A stretch of DNA of 5,705 bases, taken from contig JBJXHN010000019.1 in the NCBI GenBank assembly GCA_046233135.1, positions 1 to 5,705 on the forward strand. Direction: 5' to 3'. This document shows positions 1 to 5,578 of the stretch, piece after piece. Made by a program: the position numbers and the translations under genes. The notes under the pieces are model-generated. The model was not told the origin of the DNA. It ran no database searches and saw nothing but the letters and a program-made list of their open reading frames with translations. Position 1 is the stretch's first letter. Each line of letters begins with the position of its first letter. The DNA is from JBJXHN01 sp046233135 (GTDB taxonomy: Bacteria > Pseudomonadota > Alphaproteobacteria > Rhodospirillales > Rhodospirillaceae).

Positions 1-77
1 TGATCCAGCACCATCCGTACCGCCCGTTCGCGCACTTCAGGTGAAGACCTCGTCGAAGGTCCAGGTGTCTTGCTCAT
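1..77 (-). CDS. IS3-family transposase OrfA, N-terminal fragment (left copy)
   Basis: This is the first 25 codons of an IS3-family orfA running off the left edge. The protein starts MSKTPGPSTRSSPEVRERAV and continues RMVLD. 'SPEVRERAVRMV' is the typical beginning of the helix-turn-helix DNA-binding protein OrfA, which in IS3 elements joins the DDE catalytic OrfB by programmed frameshifting. The ATG at 77-75 is chosen because an in-frame TGA lies only five codons upstream. The GGAG just before it sits very close to the ATG, so translation may be weak. It is identical to the fragment at the other end of the window. OrfB is not visible, so whether this copy is intact is unknown. Confidence 0.75.
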   Translation of the reverse strand, partial: MSKTPGPSTRSSPEVRERAVRMVLD

Positions 78-127
78 GGCTCCAGTCTCTCAAGATGGGG
101 AGCCTCCGGCAATCCCGGGGCGGTTCA
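1..127 (-). mobile_element. IS3-family element, 5' end (left copy, cut by window edge)
   Basis: These 127 bases are an exact inverted copy of 5579-5705. Read on the minus strand they begin at 127 with TGAACCGCCCCGGG, which resembles the terminal inverted repeats of IS3-family elements as I recall them. About 50 bases in, the start of a transposase orfA follows. Similarity between the two copies stops abruptly at 127, which fixes the IS boundary. The far end of the element lies outside, so a target-site duplication cannot be checked. The subgroup (IS407/IS51-like) is a guess from the terminus. Confidence 0.8.
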
Positions 128-167
128 CCTTCACCGGCACCTCCGGATCCGGAGGTGCCGGTGAAGG
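128..167. repeat. Perfect 40-bp palindrome abutting the IS end
   Basis: Every base of 128-147 pairs with 167-148, with no spacer; the centre is GGATCC at 145-150. Symmetry stops at the next base on each side (A127, C168). As a hairpin it would have a 17-bp GC-rich stem and a 6-base loop, but no T-run follows on either strand, so it is not a standard intrinsic terminator. It begins at the first base outside the IS3 element. It could be an insertion target, an extragenic repeat or an assembly fold-back; its function is not known. Confidence 0.9.
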
Positions 168-237
168 CTGGGACCCGTCAACTTCAAACGCAGATGAATT
201 CTTCGTCGTCACGCATTTCGCTCCGCTCCAAACTCAC

Positions 238-261
238 TAAACGACACCGGGGTGGGTGTCG
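238..261 (-). terminator. Possible rho-independent terminator of the GST gene
   Basis: On the minus strand CGACACC (261-255) pairs with GGTGTCG (248-242) around a 6-base loop and is followed by TTTA. It lies about 43 bases past the GST stop codon, a suitable place for the operon's terminator. The stem is 7 bp and perfect, but the T-run has only three bases, so efficiency is doubtful. Confidence 0.45.
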
Positions 262-304
262 CAAGTACGTTGGCACAGAGGGGTGACGCTTACGGCAAAA
301 AGGT

Positions 305-955
305 TCAGAGTCCCATGCTGGCCCGGCGGCTCATATCGTCTTGGAAAACGCGTGCGAAGGTGTCGCGCTCCATCGCGCGCACCTGGTGGTCTTGCAAAGC
401 CAGCAGGGAGCCGCCGTCGAAGCCAGCGTGACAGGCCACGAAGAAGCACCAGACGAGATAAACGTCGATTATTGACCATTCGCCGAGCCACCAGCCATTC
501 CGCGAAATCCGGTCCGCGGCGTATCCGAAACTCGATGCCGCAAGTTCCCGGGCACGTTCGCGAACAGGGTCGACGTCACCCGTCGTGAAGCGAGCCGGAT
601 TGGCAAGCCCGCGAACGATCGGGTGCAGCGTGCCCGAACAGAAAGAAAGGCCGCGCTGGATTTCGGCGACGATCCGGGGCGTGTCGCGCGAGGGCAGAAT
701 TCCGGCCTCCGGACGCAGCGCGTCAATATAAGCCAGGATGGCTGGACTCTCGGTAATCACCTCCCCGTCCGCGACGAGGGTCGGCACTTTTCCCAGCGGC
801 GAAATGCGAAGATAGGCCTCTGAGTACTGCTCATTTTTGGCCAAGTTGACGATGTTGAGTTCGTAATCCAACCCGGCCTCGGCGAGCGCCGTACGCGTGA
901 CCATCGAGCAGGCAGCGGGAAAATGATAGAGCTTCAGGGCTGGCGTTGGGGACAT
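305..955 (-). CDS. Glutathione S-transferase family protein
   Basis: This gene encodes a 216-residue protein, the normal length for a cytosolic GST. The N-terminal thioredoxin-like domain carries 'FPAACS' (residues 12-17); Cys16 is placed like the catalytic cysteine of beta-class bacterial enzymes. It also has 'GKVPTL' (55-60), with the expected cis-proline at 58, and 'ITESPAI' (67-73), whose Glu-Ser pair binds the gamma-glutamyl group of glutathione. The all-helical C-terminal domain has the capping box 'SIID' (161-164). Such proteins conjugate glutathione to electrophiles or assist dehalogenation, isomerisation or ether cleavage in aromatic catabolism; the substrate cannot be told here. The ATG at 955 follows a weak GGAA. 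The gene lies 51 bp after the stop of the broken MBL gene on the same strand, suggesting a former operon. The frame is intact, so it may still be active if a promoter remains. Confidence 0.9.
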   Translation of the reverse strand: MSPTPALKLYHFPAACSMVTRTALAEAGLDYELNIVNLAKNEQYSEAYLRISPLGKVPTLVADGEVITESPAILAYIDALRPEAGILPSRDTPRIVAEIQRGLSFCSGTLHPIVRGLANPARFTTGDVDPVRERARELAASSFGYAADRISRNGWWLGEWSIIDVYLVWCFFVACHAGFDGGSLLALQDHQVRAMERDTFARVFQDDMSRRASMGL

Positions 956-1006
956 GTCGTTTCCAGTGCTTGTTGATGGCGATGAAAAACTGGTCCTGAC
1001 AAAGAG

Positions 1007-1464
1007 TCAGAACGTGTCGAGATCATTGGCGAAAGTGATTGGGCCGTCATATTCGGGGGCGCCCCCGATATGGGTGAGAACAAGCGCGCCAACGCCCGCC
1101 TCGCTTGCGAGCCGTCCAGCTTCTTCGGCCACAAGATGTTCATTCTTGAAATGGCTGACCACCACCGCCGGCCCCCCTCATCAATACCGGGGCGCAGAGC
1201 CCGGATCTGGTCGGGCGTCCTGTCCGCATCGATGATCTCGCTGACCAGAAGGTCCACGCCTTGCGCAGGCGCCACAACCTTCTCGCTACGCACGTCAGAC
1301 CAGCCTAGCGTCGTCAATGGGTTCGAATACCGGTCACGCAGATCGTCTGCGACAGCACCGGAGAGATCGCGCGCCGGATTGGAAAAGCCGACAATGCCCT
1401 TCAGCGGTTCGATCGGCTCAAGATCCAGAATGCCCGTCAGATTGCGGCTGGTCCGTGTACTGAA
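1007..1464 (-). pseudogene. MBL-fold metallo-hydrolase, C-terminal remnant with frameshift
   Basis: The frame entering from the receptor fragment reads 'QGVDLLVSEIIDADRT' and reaches a run of six G (plus-strand C 1172-1177). It is then lost into nonsense that runs across the GST start. With one extra G, reading continues 'PAVVVSHFKNEHLVAEEAGR', then 'ALVLTHIGG', and stops at 1007-1009. This is the C-terminal layout of RNase Z/AtsA-type metallo-beta-lactamase-fold hydrolases: an Asp-rich strand, a metal-site His in 'SHF', and a conserved 'LVLTH'. The N-terminal half with the HxHxDH motif is absent. I recognise homology from about 1290 down; 1464-1290, including 'PARDLSGAVADDLRDRY', I cannot assign and may belong to this or another gene. 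It is non-functional as written; the frameshift could be biological or a homopolymer error. Confidence 0.6.
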
Positions 1465-1730
1465 CACTTCGTCGCTGACGACCACGCTCGGGATCACATT
1501 CCGCACCCGGTCAATATCGCCCCATCCGGCATCTTCAATGTCCTCGGATCCAAAGGCCGAAACGCTCGCCGGTACATCCTGCAAATTCTGTTCGCGCTTT
1601 TCCGCCGACACAGTGACGGCCCCAAGTGCCAGTTCGCCGCCGCCCTCGTCGCTAGAGCGTCCTGAGCATGGCTCAACGAACCGCTCAGAAGCAGGACAAC
1701 CGTACAGGCCATCCGTTTGGTGGACTTCAT
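1465..1730 (-). pseudogene. TonB-dependent receptor, N-terminal remnant
   Basis: From ATG 1730 the frame gives a typical signal peptide: MKSTKRMAC, then a hydrophobic VVLLLSGSL, then SHAQ before a likely cleavage site. At about 1650 the frame must shift by one base. The plug domain then follows in the next frame: 'LALGAVTVSAEKREQNLQDV', 'PASVSAFGSEDIEDAG' and 'VRNVIPSVVVSDE'. 'VTVSAEKREQNLQDVP' is the hallmark start of sphingomonad outer-membrane receptors that import aromatic or other ligands by TonB energy. Homology ends near 1465, about 90 residues into a protein usually 700-800 long; the rest of the plug and the whole barrel are missing. The next sequence is the MBL mosaic in the same frame. 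A G-rich stretch just before the ATG includes ten G in a row. It cannot make a receptor. Confidence 0.75.
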
Positions 1731-1734
1731 GATT

Positions 1735-1744
1735 CCCCCCCCCC
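1735..1744 (-). repeat. Ten-base homopolymer (poly-G) before the receptor start
   Basis: Ten consecutive C on the plus strand, G on the minus strand, sit four bases upstream of the receptor ATG, where the ribosome-binding site should be. The tract would serve as a purine-rich Shine-Dalgarno, and its length can change by slippage. Confidence 0.85.
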
Positions 1745-1757
1745 TTAAGCCAGCACT

Positions 1758-1788
1758 TTTGTGCTTGGAAGGGCATCATGCGCACAAA
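1758..1788. promoter_or_regulatory. Inverted repeat in the divergent intergenic region (possible operator)
   Basis: TTTGTGC (1758-1764) and GCACAAA (1782-1788) form a 7-bp inverted repeat with a 17-bp spacer. The left arm also lies in a small hairpin, AGCAC-TTTT-GTGCT (1752-1765). The site is about 30 bases upstream of the receptor start, between two divergent genes, where a regulator could bind. No match to a known regulator was recognised. Confidence 0.25.
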
Positions 1789-1896
1789 CTGGTCTATTAG
1801 TCCATATTTATCTTCCCCTATCCTCGCGAACCTCCGGAGGTCAAAGGCCCGTCACAGCTCAAATTCCTATCGACCATGGACATGGCGCATTAAGGC

Positions 1897-1925
1897 TTGC
1901 TTTTCATTTTTTTGACTTTTAGTAT
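1897..1925 (+). promoter_or_regulatory. Candidate sigma-70-type promoter for the sulfatase gene
   Basis: TTGCTT (1897-1902), a 17-base T-rich spacer and TAGTAT (1920-1925) lie in the only strongly AT-rich stretch upstream of the sulfatase. The match is moderate and would leave a leader of about 95 bases. TTGACT at 1912-1917 has no good -10 at normal spacing. This is a prediction only. Confidence 0.3.
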
Positions 1926-2025
1926 TTTAGATTGCAGCGGCCGCAATAACAGAGCCGAGGCGCCAAGCACTTCGGAATGGGTCTTCGTCCGCTCCGAAAC
2001 ATGCAGAAAAAGGGAGGTATCGAAG

Positions 2026-3459
2026 ATGACCAATTCGGGCTGGAGCACCACGCGGCGGAACCTTTTGCTTCAGGGGGCTGGCACCCTGGCCTTTGCGCTC
2101 TGCGCGAACAGCGTTCCCCTCAAGGCGTCCGTAAAACGACCGAACATTCTATTCATCATGGCCGACGATCTCGGCTATGCGGACATCTCCTGCTTTGGTC
2201 GGCGCGACTACTCCACACCCAATATCGACAGGCTGGCGGCCGATGGGGTGAAACTTGAACAGGCGTATTCCAATAGCCCGGTCTGCACGCCCACGCGCGT
2301 CGGATTGATCACCGGCGCCTACCACTACCGCCTTCCGATCGGCCTCGAAGAACCGTTGCAAACGCGCGATGTCGGCCTGCCACCAGAGGCACCCACGATG
2401 CCCGACCAGTTTCAACAGGCAGGCTATCGCACCTCTCTGATCGGCAAATGGCATATGGGGAAGCTGCCGGACTACAATCCGCTTCAGAGCGGTTATGACA
2501 TCTTCTGGGGCTTTCGCGGCGGTGGAGTTGACTATTTCACCCATGACGAGCTTGGCGGCGTTCATGGCCTCTGGGATGGCGACACGCGGATTGACGAGGT
2601 TGGATATCTGACGGACCTGCTGGCCGACCGGGCGATTTCGGAAATCAAGCAAGCCGCCGCCGGATCCGCCCCGTTTTTCATGAGCCTGCATTTCAATGCG
2701 CCCCACTGGCCTTTCGAGGGACCCGAGGATGAGGCTGAAGCGGCCCGTCTGGATGCCCAGCCCGGACCTTATGCCCTTTACCATATCGATGGTGGCAGCC
2801 TGCGGGCCTATGCCAACATGGTCATGCGTCTGGATACCCAGATCGGACGCATCCTGGACACGCTCCGCACCCTCGGGCTGGAGGAAGATACAATTGTCGT
2901 GTTCACCAGCGACAATGGCGGCGAGCGCTTCTCCGACAATTGGCCCTTTATCGGCCGCAAGGGCGAGGTGCTCGAGGGCGGCATACGCGTTCCGGCCATC
3001 GTAAAATGGCCCGCTGGTATTGCACCCGGACAAGTGTCACAGGTGCCGAACATGTCGATGGACTGGCTACCCACGCTTGCAGCCATGACAGGCACTCCGA
3101 TAGATCCCGACATGACCGTCGATGGCGTCGACATTTCCCCGGCCTTCATGACAGGCGGCAAGATTGCGGAACGTCCCCTCTTCTGGCGTTTCAAGGCCGC
3201 AAGCCAGAGCGCCTGCCGGCTTGGCGACTGGAAGTACCTTGAGATTGCCGGACACAGCTTCCTATTCAATCTCGCGGACGATCCAATGGAGCGCGCCAAT
3301 CTGAAACGGCGCTATCCGGACATCTTCGAGGATCTGCGGCAGCGCTACGCGGCCTGGAACGAGACCATGCTGCCGCTCGATCCGGAATCGCAGACACATG
3401 TGCCGACGGGCGAGTATTTAGCCGACCGCTACACAGCCGGCATGGCGCACAAGGACTGA
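2026..3459 (+). CDS. Tat-exported type I sulfatase (arylsulfatase family)
   Basis: This 477-residue sulfatase hydrolyses sulfate esters and is probably periplasmic. The start is ATG 2026, eight bases after GGGAGG; the frame is open from 1897, but the extra 43 codons do not look coding. The N-terminus has a twin-arginine signal, 'TTRRNLLLQGAG' (8-19), with a hydrophobic stretch to about 30. The active-site signature is 'CTPTRVGLITG' (87-97); Cys87 would be oxidised to formylglycine, so a modifying enzyme encoded elsewhere is required. Metal ligands are Asp47-Asp48 in 'ADDLGYAD' and Asp296-Asn297 in 'TSDNGG'. The second signature is 'GKWHMG' (140-145); His227 and Lys312 ('GRKG') fit the sulfate-binding residues. 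The C-terminal subdomain contains 'DWKYLEI' and 'FNLADDPMERANL', so the protein is complete. The substrate is unknown. It is the only catabolic gene besides GST left whole between two gene mosaics. Confidence 0.93.
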   Translation: MTNSGWSTTRRNLLLQGAGTLAFALCANSVPLKASVKRPNILFIMADDLGYADISCFGRRDYSTPNIDRLAADGVKLEQAYSNSPVCTPTRVGLITGAYHYRLPIGLEEPLQTRDVGLPPEAPTMPDQFQQAGYRTSLIGKWHMGKLPDYNPLQSGYDIFWGFRGGGVDYFTHDELGGVHGLWDGDTRIDEVGYLTDLLADRAISEIKQAAAGSAPFFMSLHFNAPHWPFEGPEDEAEAARLDAQPGPYALYHIDGGSLRAYANMVMRLDTQIGRILDTLRTLGLEEDTIVVFTSDNGGERFSDNWPFIGRKGEVLEGGIRVPAIVKWPAGIAPGQVSQVPNMSMDWLPTLAAMTGTPIDPDMTVDGVDISPAFMTGGKIAERPLFWRFKAASQSACRLGDWKYLEIAGHSFLFNLADDPMERANLKRRYPDIFEDLRQRYAAWNETMLPLDPESQTHVPTGEYLADRYTAGMAHKD

Positions 3460-3747
3460 CCGGCTCAAGAGCGACTCGACGAGTTCAATCAGGGGCGGTC
3501 GTGCAGCCCGCTCTGAAATCTGCTCGGCGGCAAAGACCAACAGTTCGGCTTCCGTCGCAATCTGGCCCTTCTTCACCGTGACGAAGACCGCAGGCAACTC
3601 GACCAGACGCGCATCCGGCATCCCGTCCGCCGCCACTTCCGATACGGCGGGATGCCGGGCCAAGGCCTCTCTGATTGACTTCGGATCGATATCGTGCCCG
3701 CCTCGGATGATCAGGTCTTTCGAGCGGCCCGCCAGCCACGGATACCC
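3418..3747 (-). pseudogene. AMP-forming acyl-CoA ligase, C-terminal-domain remnant
   Basis: The second part of a 163-residue mosaic frame reads 'GYPWLAGRSKDLIIRGG' and 'HDIDPKSIREALARHPAVSE', then 'ELPAVFVTVKKG' and 'FAAEQISERAARP'. This is the C-terminal lid domain of acyl-CoA synthetases and other AMP-forming ligases. 'GRSKDLIIRGG' is the A8 hinge motif and 'HPAVSEVAADGMPD' the usual following strand. Such enzymes activate a carboxylic acid with ATP and CoA. The roughly 400-residue N-terminal adenylation domain is absent. Homology also stops at 'IELVESLL' (about 3466), before the A10 segment with the catalytic lysine ('GKIFK'). The last 15 codons are the antisense of the sulfatase's 3' end. 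Both ends are therefore broken and the fragment cannot be an active ligase. Confidence 0.8.
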
Positions 3748-3939
3748 AAGGAAGCCAGGCTCACCCTTCACAGTTTCATGGATAAAGGGCGCGTCTCCCG
3801 CTCTGCGCATGCGCAACACGCCGTCGCTGGCATCACGTGCCGGACTCATTCCGAAATCCGAGAGAAATGTCTGCATGGCCCCCAGATCCGGAGCCGAGAA
3901 TTTGACCATTTCAATGTCAATTGCGCGCGAGATTGGCGT
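3748..3939 (-). pseudogene. VOC (glyoxalase/extradiol-dioxygenase) family protein, N-terminal remnant
   Basis: The frame from ATG 3909 gives 'MVKFSAPDLGAMQTFLSDFG' followed by 'GVLRMRRAGDAPFIHETVKG'. This is the first beta-alpha-beta-beta-beta module of a vicinal-oxygen-chelate protein, of the kind found beside aromatic-degradation genes. 'FIHETVKGEPGF' is the strand that supplies a metal-ligand histidine. After about residue 54 the frame passes directly into the acyl-CoA ligase tail. ATG 3909 has no Shine-Dalgarno. Ten codons upstream an in-frame ACG (3939-3937) lies seven bases after GGAGG (3951-3947) and would give xPISRAIDIEMVKFS, a natural-looking N-terminus. I infer that the original start was there and may have mutated from ATG. 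Whether the fused product is made is unknown. Confidence 0.7.
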
Positions 3940-3988
3940 GTTTGAGCCTCCAGTCTTCCGTGAGCCGGCACGTCCAATTACATTATTA

Positions 3989-4005
3989 TTAGAGTATGCA
4001 TCTAA
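3989..4005. promoter_or_regulatory. Possible TetR operator
   Basis: TTAGA (3989-3993) and TCTAA (4001-4005) are inverted repeats with a 7-base spacer, four bases upstream of the TTGACA of the tetR promoter and between the divergent VOC and tetR genes. This is where an autoregulating TetR protein often binds. The arms are short, so chance is not excluded. Confidence 0.3.
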
Positions 4006-4009
4006 CTAT

Positions 4010-4038
4010 TTGACATTCCTGTTTCTGATTTATCTATT
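4010..4038 (+). promoter_or_regulatory. Candidate tetR promoter
   Basis: A perfect TTGACA (4010-4015), a 17-base spacer and TCTATT (4033-4038, four of six consensus bases) predict transcription from near 4045. That would leave a leader of only about a dozen bases with no Shine-Dalgarno before ATG 4057. The region is strongly AT-rich compared with its surroundings. Confidence 0.5.
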
Positions 4039-4056
4039 TCAGGATTGTCTTGACCA

Positions 4057-4773
4057 ATGCGTAGAAGTGTGCGATTCGCTGAATTCATGGAAGAAACGTC
4101 AAGAAAGTCGAAGGGGCCGATCGAAGGGCGCCCCAAGAAACGCCCTGACCCCCGGCGCAAGCGGTCGCGCGAAGCCATTCTGCGGGCGGGCAGGTCTCTT
4201 TTCAGTGAGCATCACCCAGGTGCCATCAGCACTGATGAAGTCATTCGAGTTGCCAATGTTGCCAAGCAGACCTTCTACAATCACTTCACGGATAAGGATG
4301 AGCTTGTTCGGGAAATCCTCATGCTTGCGCGCGCTCGCATCGATGCGGAAGTAATGCGTGAGAATGAGGGCCAGAAGGATCCTGCTCGCCGCGTTGCGAC
4401 AGCCGTTTCGATTTATGCCGCTCAGGCGCTGCTCAATCCGGAAGACGGTGGCATACTCGCGCACCTACCGCTTTACGACATAACGCCGACTTCTACCTTG
4501 CATTCGCCTACGATCAATGATCTCAAGGCCGGGCTGACAGAGGGCAGACTGGCCTTCTTCTGCCTGGAGACCGGCCTCGCCGTTCTTCTTGGCGTTGCGC
4601 AAGCATTGATCGCCCGCATTATTTCTCTAGAGCACAAGTCGTTGGCGGTATCGACTTGCCAACAGTTCAACACGCTGCTGCTCCGCGGTTATGGGCTTTC
4701 ACCTATCGAATCAGAGCTTATTGCGTCCGAGGCCGCCGAAAAGATTATGCGGCCCGCCGTCGACAGTACCTGA
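4057..4773 (+). CDS. TetR/AcrR-family transcriptional regulator
   Basis: This is a 238-residue repressor-type regulator. It has an unusually long basic N-terminal extension (residues 12-38, rich in Arg and Lys). A TetR DNA-binding domain follows at about 38-88: 'SREAILRAGRSLFS', then the helix-turn-helix 'STDEVIRVANVAKQTFYNHF' (58-77) and 'TDKDELVREI'. The 'TFYNHFTDKDEL' stretch is the classic family signature. The remaining 150 residues should form the helical ligand-binding and dimerisation domain, which is too variable to indicate a ligand. The frame is open and the length is slightly above the usual 190-220. The first ATG (4057) fits the predicted promoter; ATG 4087 is an alternative, and neither has a clear Shine-Dalgarno. 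It is divergent from the broken VOC-ligase mosaic and probably once regulated it, and perhaps itself. Confidence 0.9.
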   Translation: MRRSVRFAEFMEETSRKSKGPIEGRPKKRPDPRRKRSREAILRAGRSLFSEHHPGAISTDEVIRVANVAKQTFYNHFTDKDELVREILMLARARIDAEVMRENEGQKDPARRVATAVSIYAAQALLNPEDGGILAHLPLYDITPTSTLHSPTINDLKAGLTEGRLAFFCLETGLAVLLGVAQALIARIISLEHKSLAVSTCQQFNTLLLRGYGLSPIESELIASEAAEKIMRPAVDST

Positions 4774-4832
4774 CGCCTAGCAATTTGTAGAAGTATGGAC
4801 TTTACCTGACGGTGGGCCCCTTCCGTGGCGGG

Positions 4833-5578
4833 TGTCCGATAGGGGCTGATTGTCCGACGTCATGGCGCTGGGATTATTCTCTCCTTCGCCAGGGGGATGG
4901 TGTCAATGAAGGTCTGTTCCGGGGTGCGCCCGAAACACCATCGGCCCTGGTGAGGCCGAACTTCATTGTACGCGCGCATCCAGGCGTCGAGATCGGCCTG
5001 AAGTTGCTCAACGGTCTCATAGATGCGTTTTCGGAAGGCCACCCGGTAGAACTCGTCGAGCACCGTTTTGTGGAAACGCTCGCAAATCCCGTTGGTTTGG
5101 GGGCTCCTGGCCTTTGTGCAGGTGTGGTCGATATCCTCCACGGCCAGGTAAAGCTCGTATTCATGGCGCTCGGGCGCCCCGCAATACTCGGTCCCCCGAT
5201 CGGTCAGGACCCGGCTGATGGGCACCTCATGCTCGTCGAAAAACGGGATCACCCGGTCGTTCAGGATATCGGCTGCAGTGATCGGCGTCTTGCGATCATA
5301 GAGCTTGGCGAAGGCCACCTTGGAATAGGTGTCGATCACCGTCTGCCGGTAAACCCGGCCCACGCCCTTCAGGGTGCCCACGTAAAAGGTGTCCTGAGCG
5401 ATGCAATACCCCGGGCATTCACTTTCGAATTCACCATGGGCTTCTTTGTCGGCCTTGGCCTTTTCCAGGGCCACCACATGGGCTTCAGTGAGCACGACGC
5501 CGGTCTCGGCAACCTTGGCTTCCAGGGCCTTCAGCCGCTTTTTCATGTTTTCCAGGTCATGGCGTTGCCAGACGCACC
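4833..5578 (-). mobile_element. IS481-like element, interrupted by an IS3-family insertion
   Basis: The element comprises the transposase remnant plus a short non-coding end beyond its stop. The left limit is uncertain. I place it at the first of two TGTCCGA direct repeats (4833-4839 and 4851-4857, 18 bases apart), because IS ends often start with TG and subterminal repeats can be transposase sites. Anything from 4774 to 4859 is possible. The right limit at 5578 is exact: the IS3 element begins at 5579. The 5' end of this IS is outside the window, on the far side of the IS3 copy if it still exists. Confidence 0.55.
4860..5578 (-). pseudogene. IS481-like DDE transposase, 5'-truncated by IS3 insertion
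   Basis: About 238 residues remain of a protein that is normally around 350. The fragment opens with 'CVWQRHDLENMKKRLKALEA', the linker after the lost N-terminal helix-turn-helix region, and runs to the natural C-terminus. The rve/DDE core is complete: Asp in 'AQDTFYVG', Asp in 'VLTDRGTEYCG' 64 residues later, and Glu in 'TNGICERFHKTVLDEF' 40 residues after that. It ends with 'YNEVRPHQGRWCFGRTPEQT', typical of IS481 and related IS3-like transposases. The open frame extends to 5636, but the 19 codons beyond 5578 are IS3 DNA in an unrelated frame, so the apparent ATG at 5636 is accidental. Without DNA-binding domain and promoter it should not transpose. Confidence 0.85.

Noticed and set aside
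128..167. Palindrome as an intrinsic terminator
   Set aside because: No T-run follows on either strand, and a better terminator candidate lies nearer the GST stop (238-261).
1070..1732. 220-codon plus-strand frame opposite the receptor-MBL mosaic
   Set aside because: The minus strand carries recognisable receptor and MBL motifs; the plus frame is Ser/Arg/Pro-rich low-complexity translation.
1897..2025. Longer sulfatase start at 1897
   Set aside because: The added 43 residues precede a complete Tat signal and do not look coding, and a good Shine-Dalgarno sits before ATG 2026.
2149..3033. 294-codon minus-strand open frame within the sulfatase
   Set aside because: Antisense shadow of a well-supported sulfatase gene in GC-rich DNA; no family motifs.
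3578..4354. 258-codon plus-strand frame across the VOC-ligase mosaic and tetR start
   Set aside because: It overlaps the real tetR frame out of phase and is antisense to the VOC-ligase mosaic; it has no domain of its own.
4774..4859. A small gene or RNA between tetR and the IS481 stop
   Set aside because: The stretch is only 86 bases and is best explained as tetR 3' flank plus the IS481 end with its TGTCCGA repeats.
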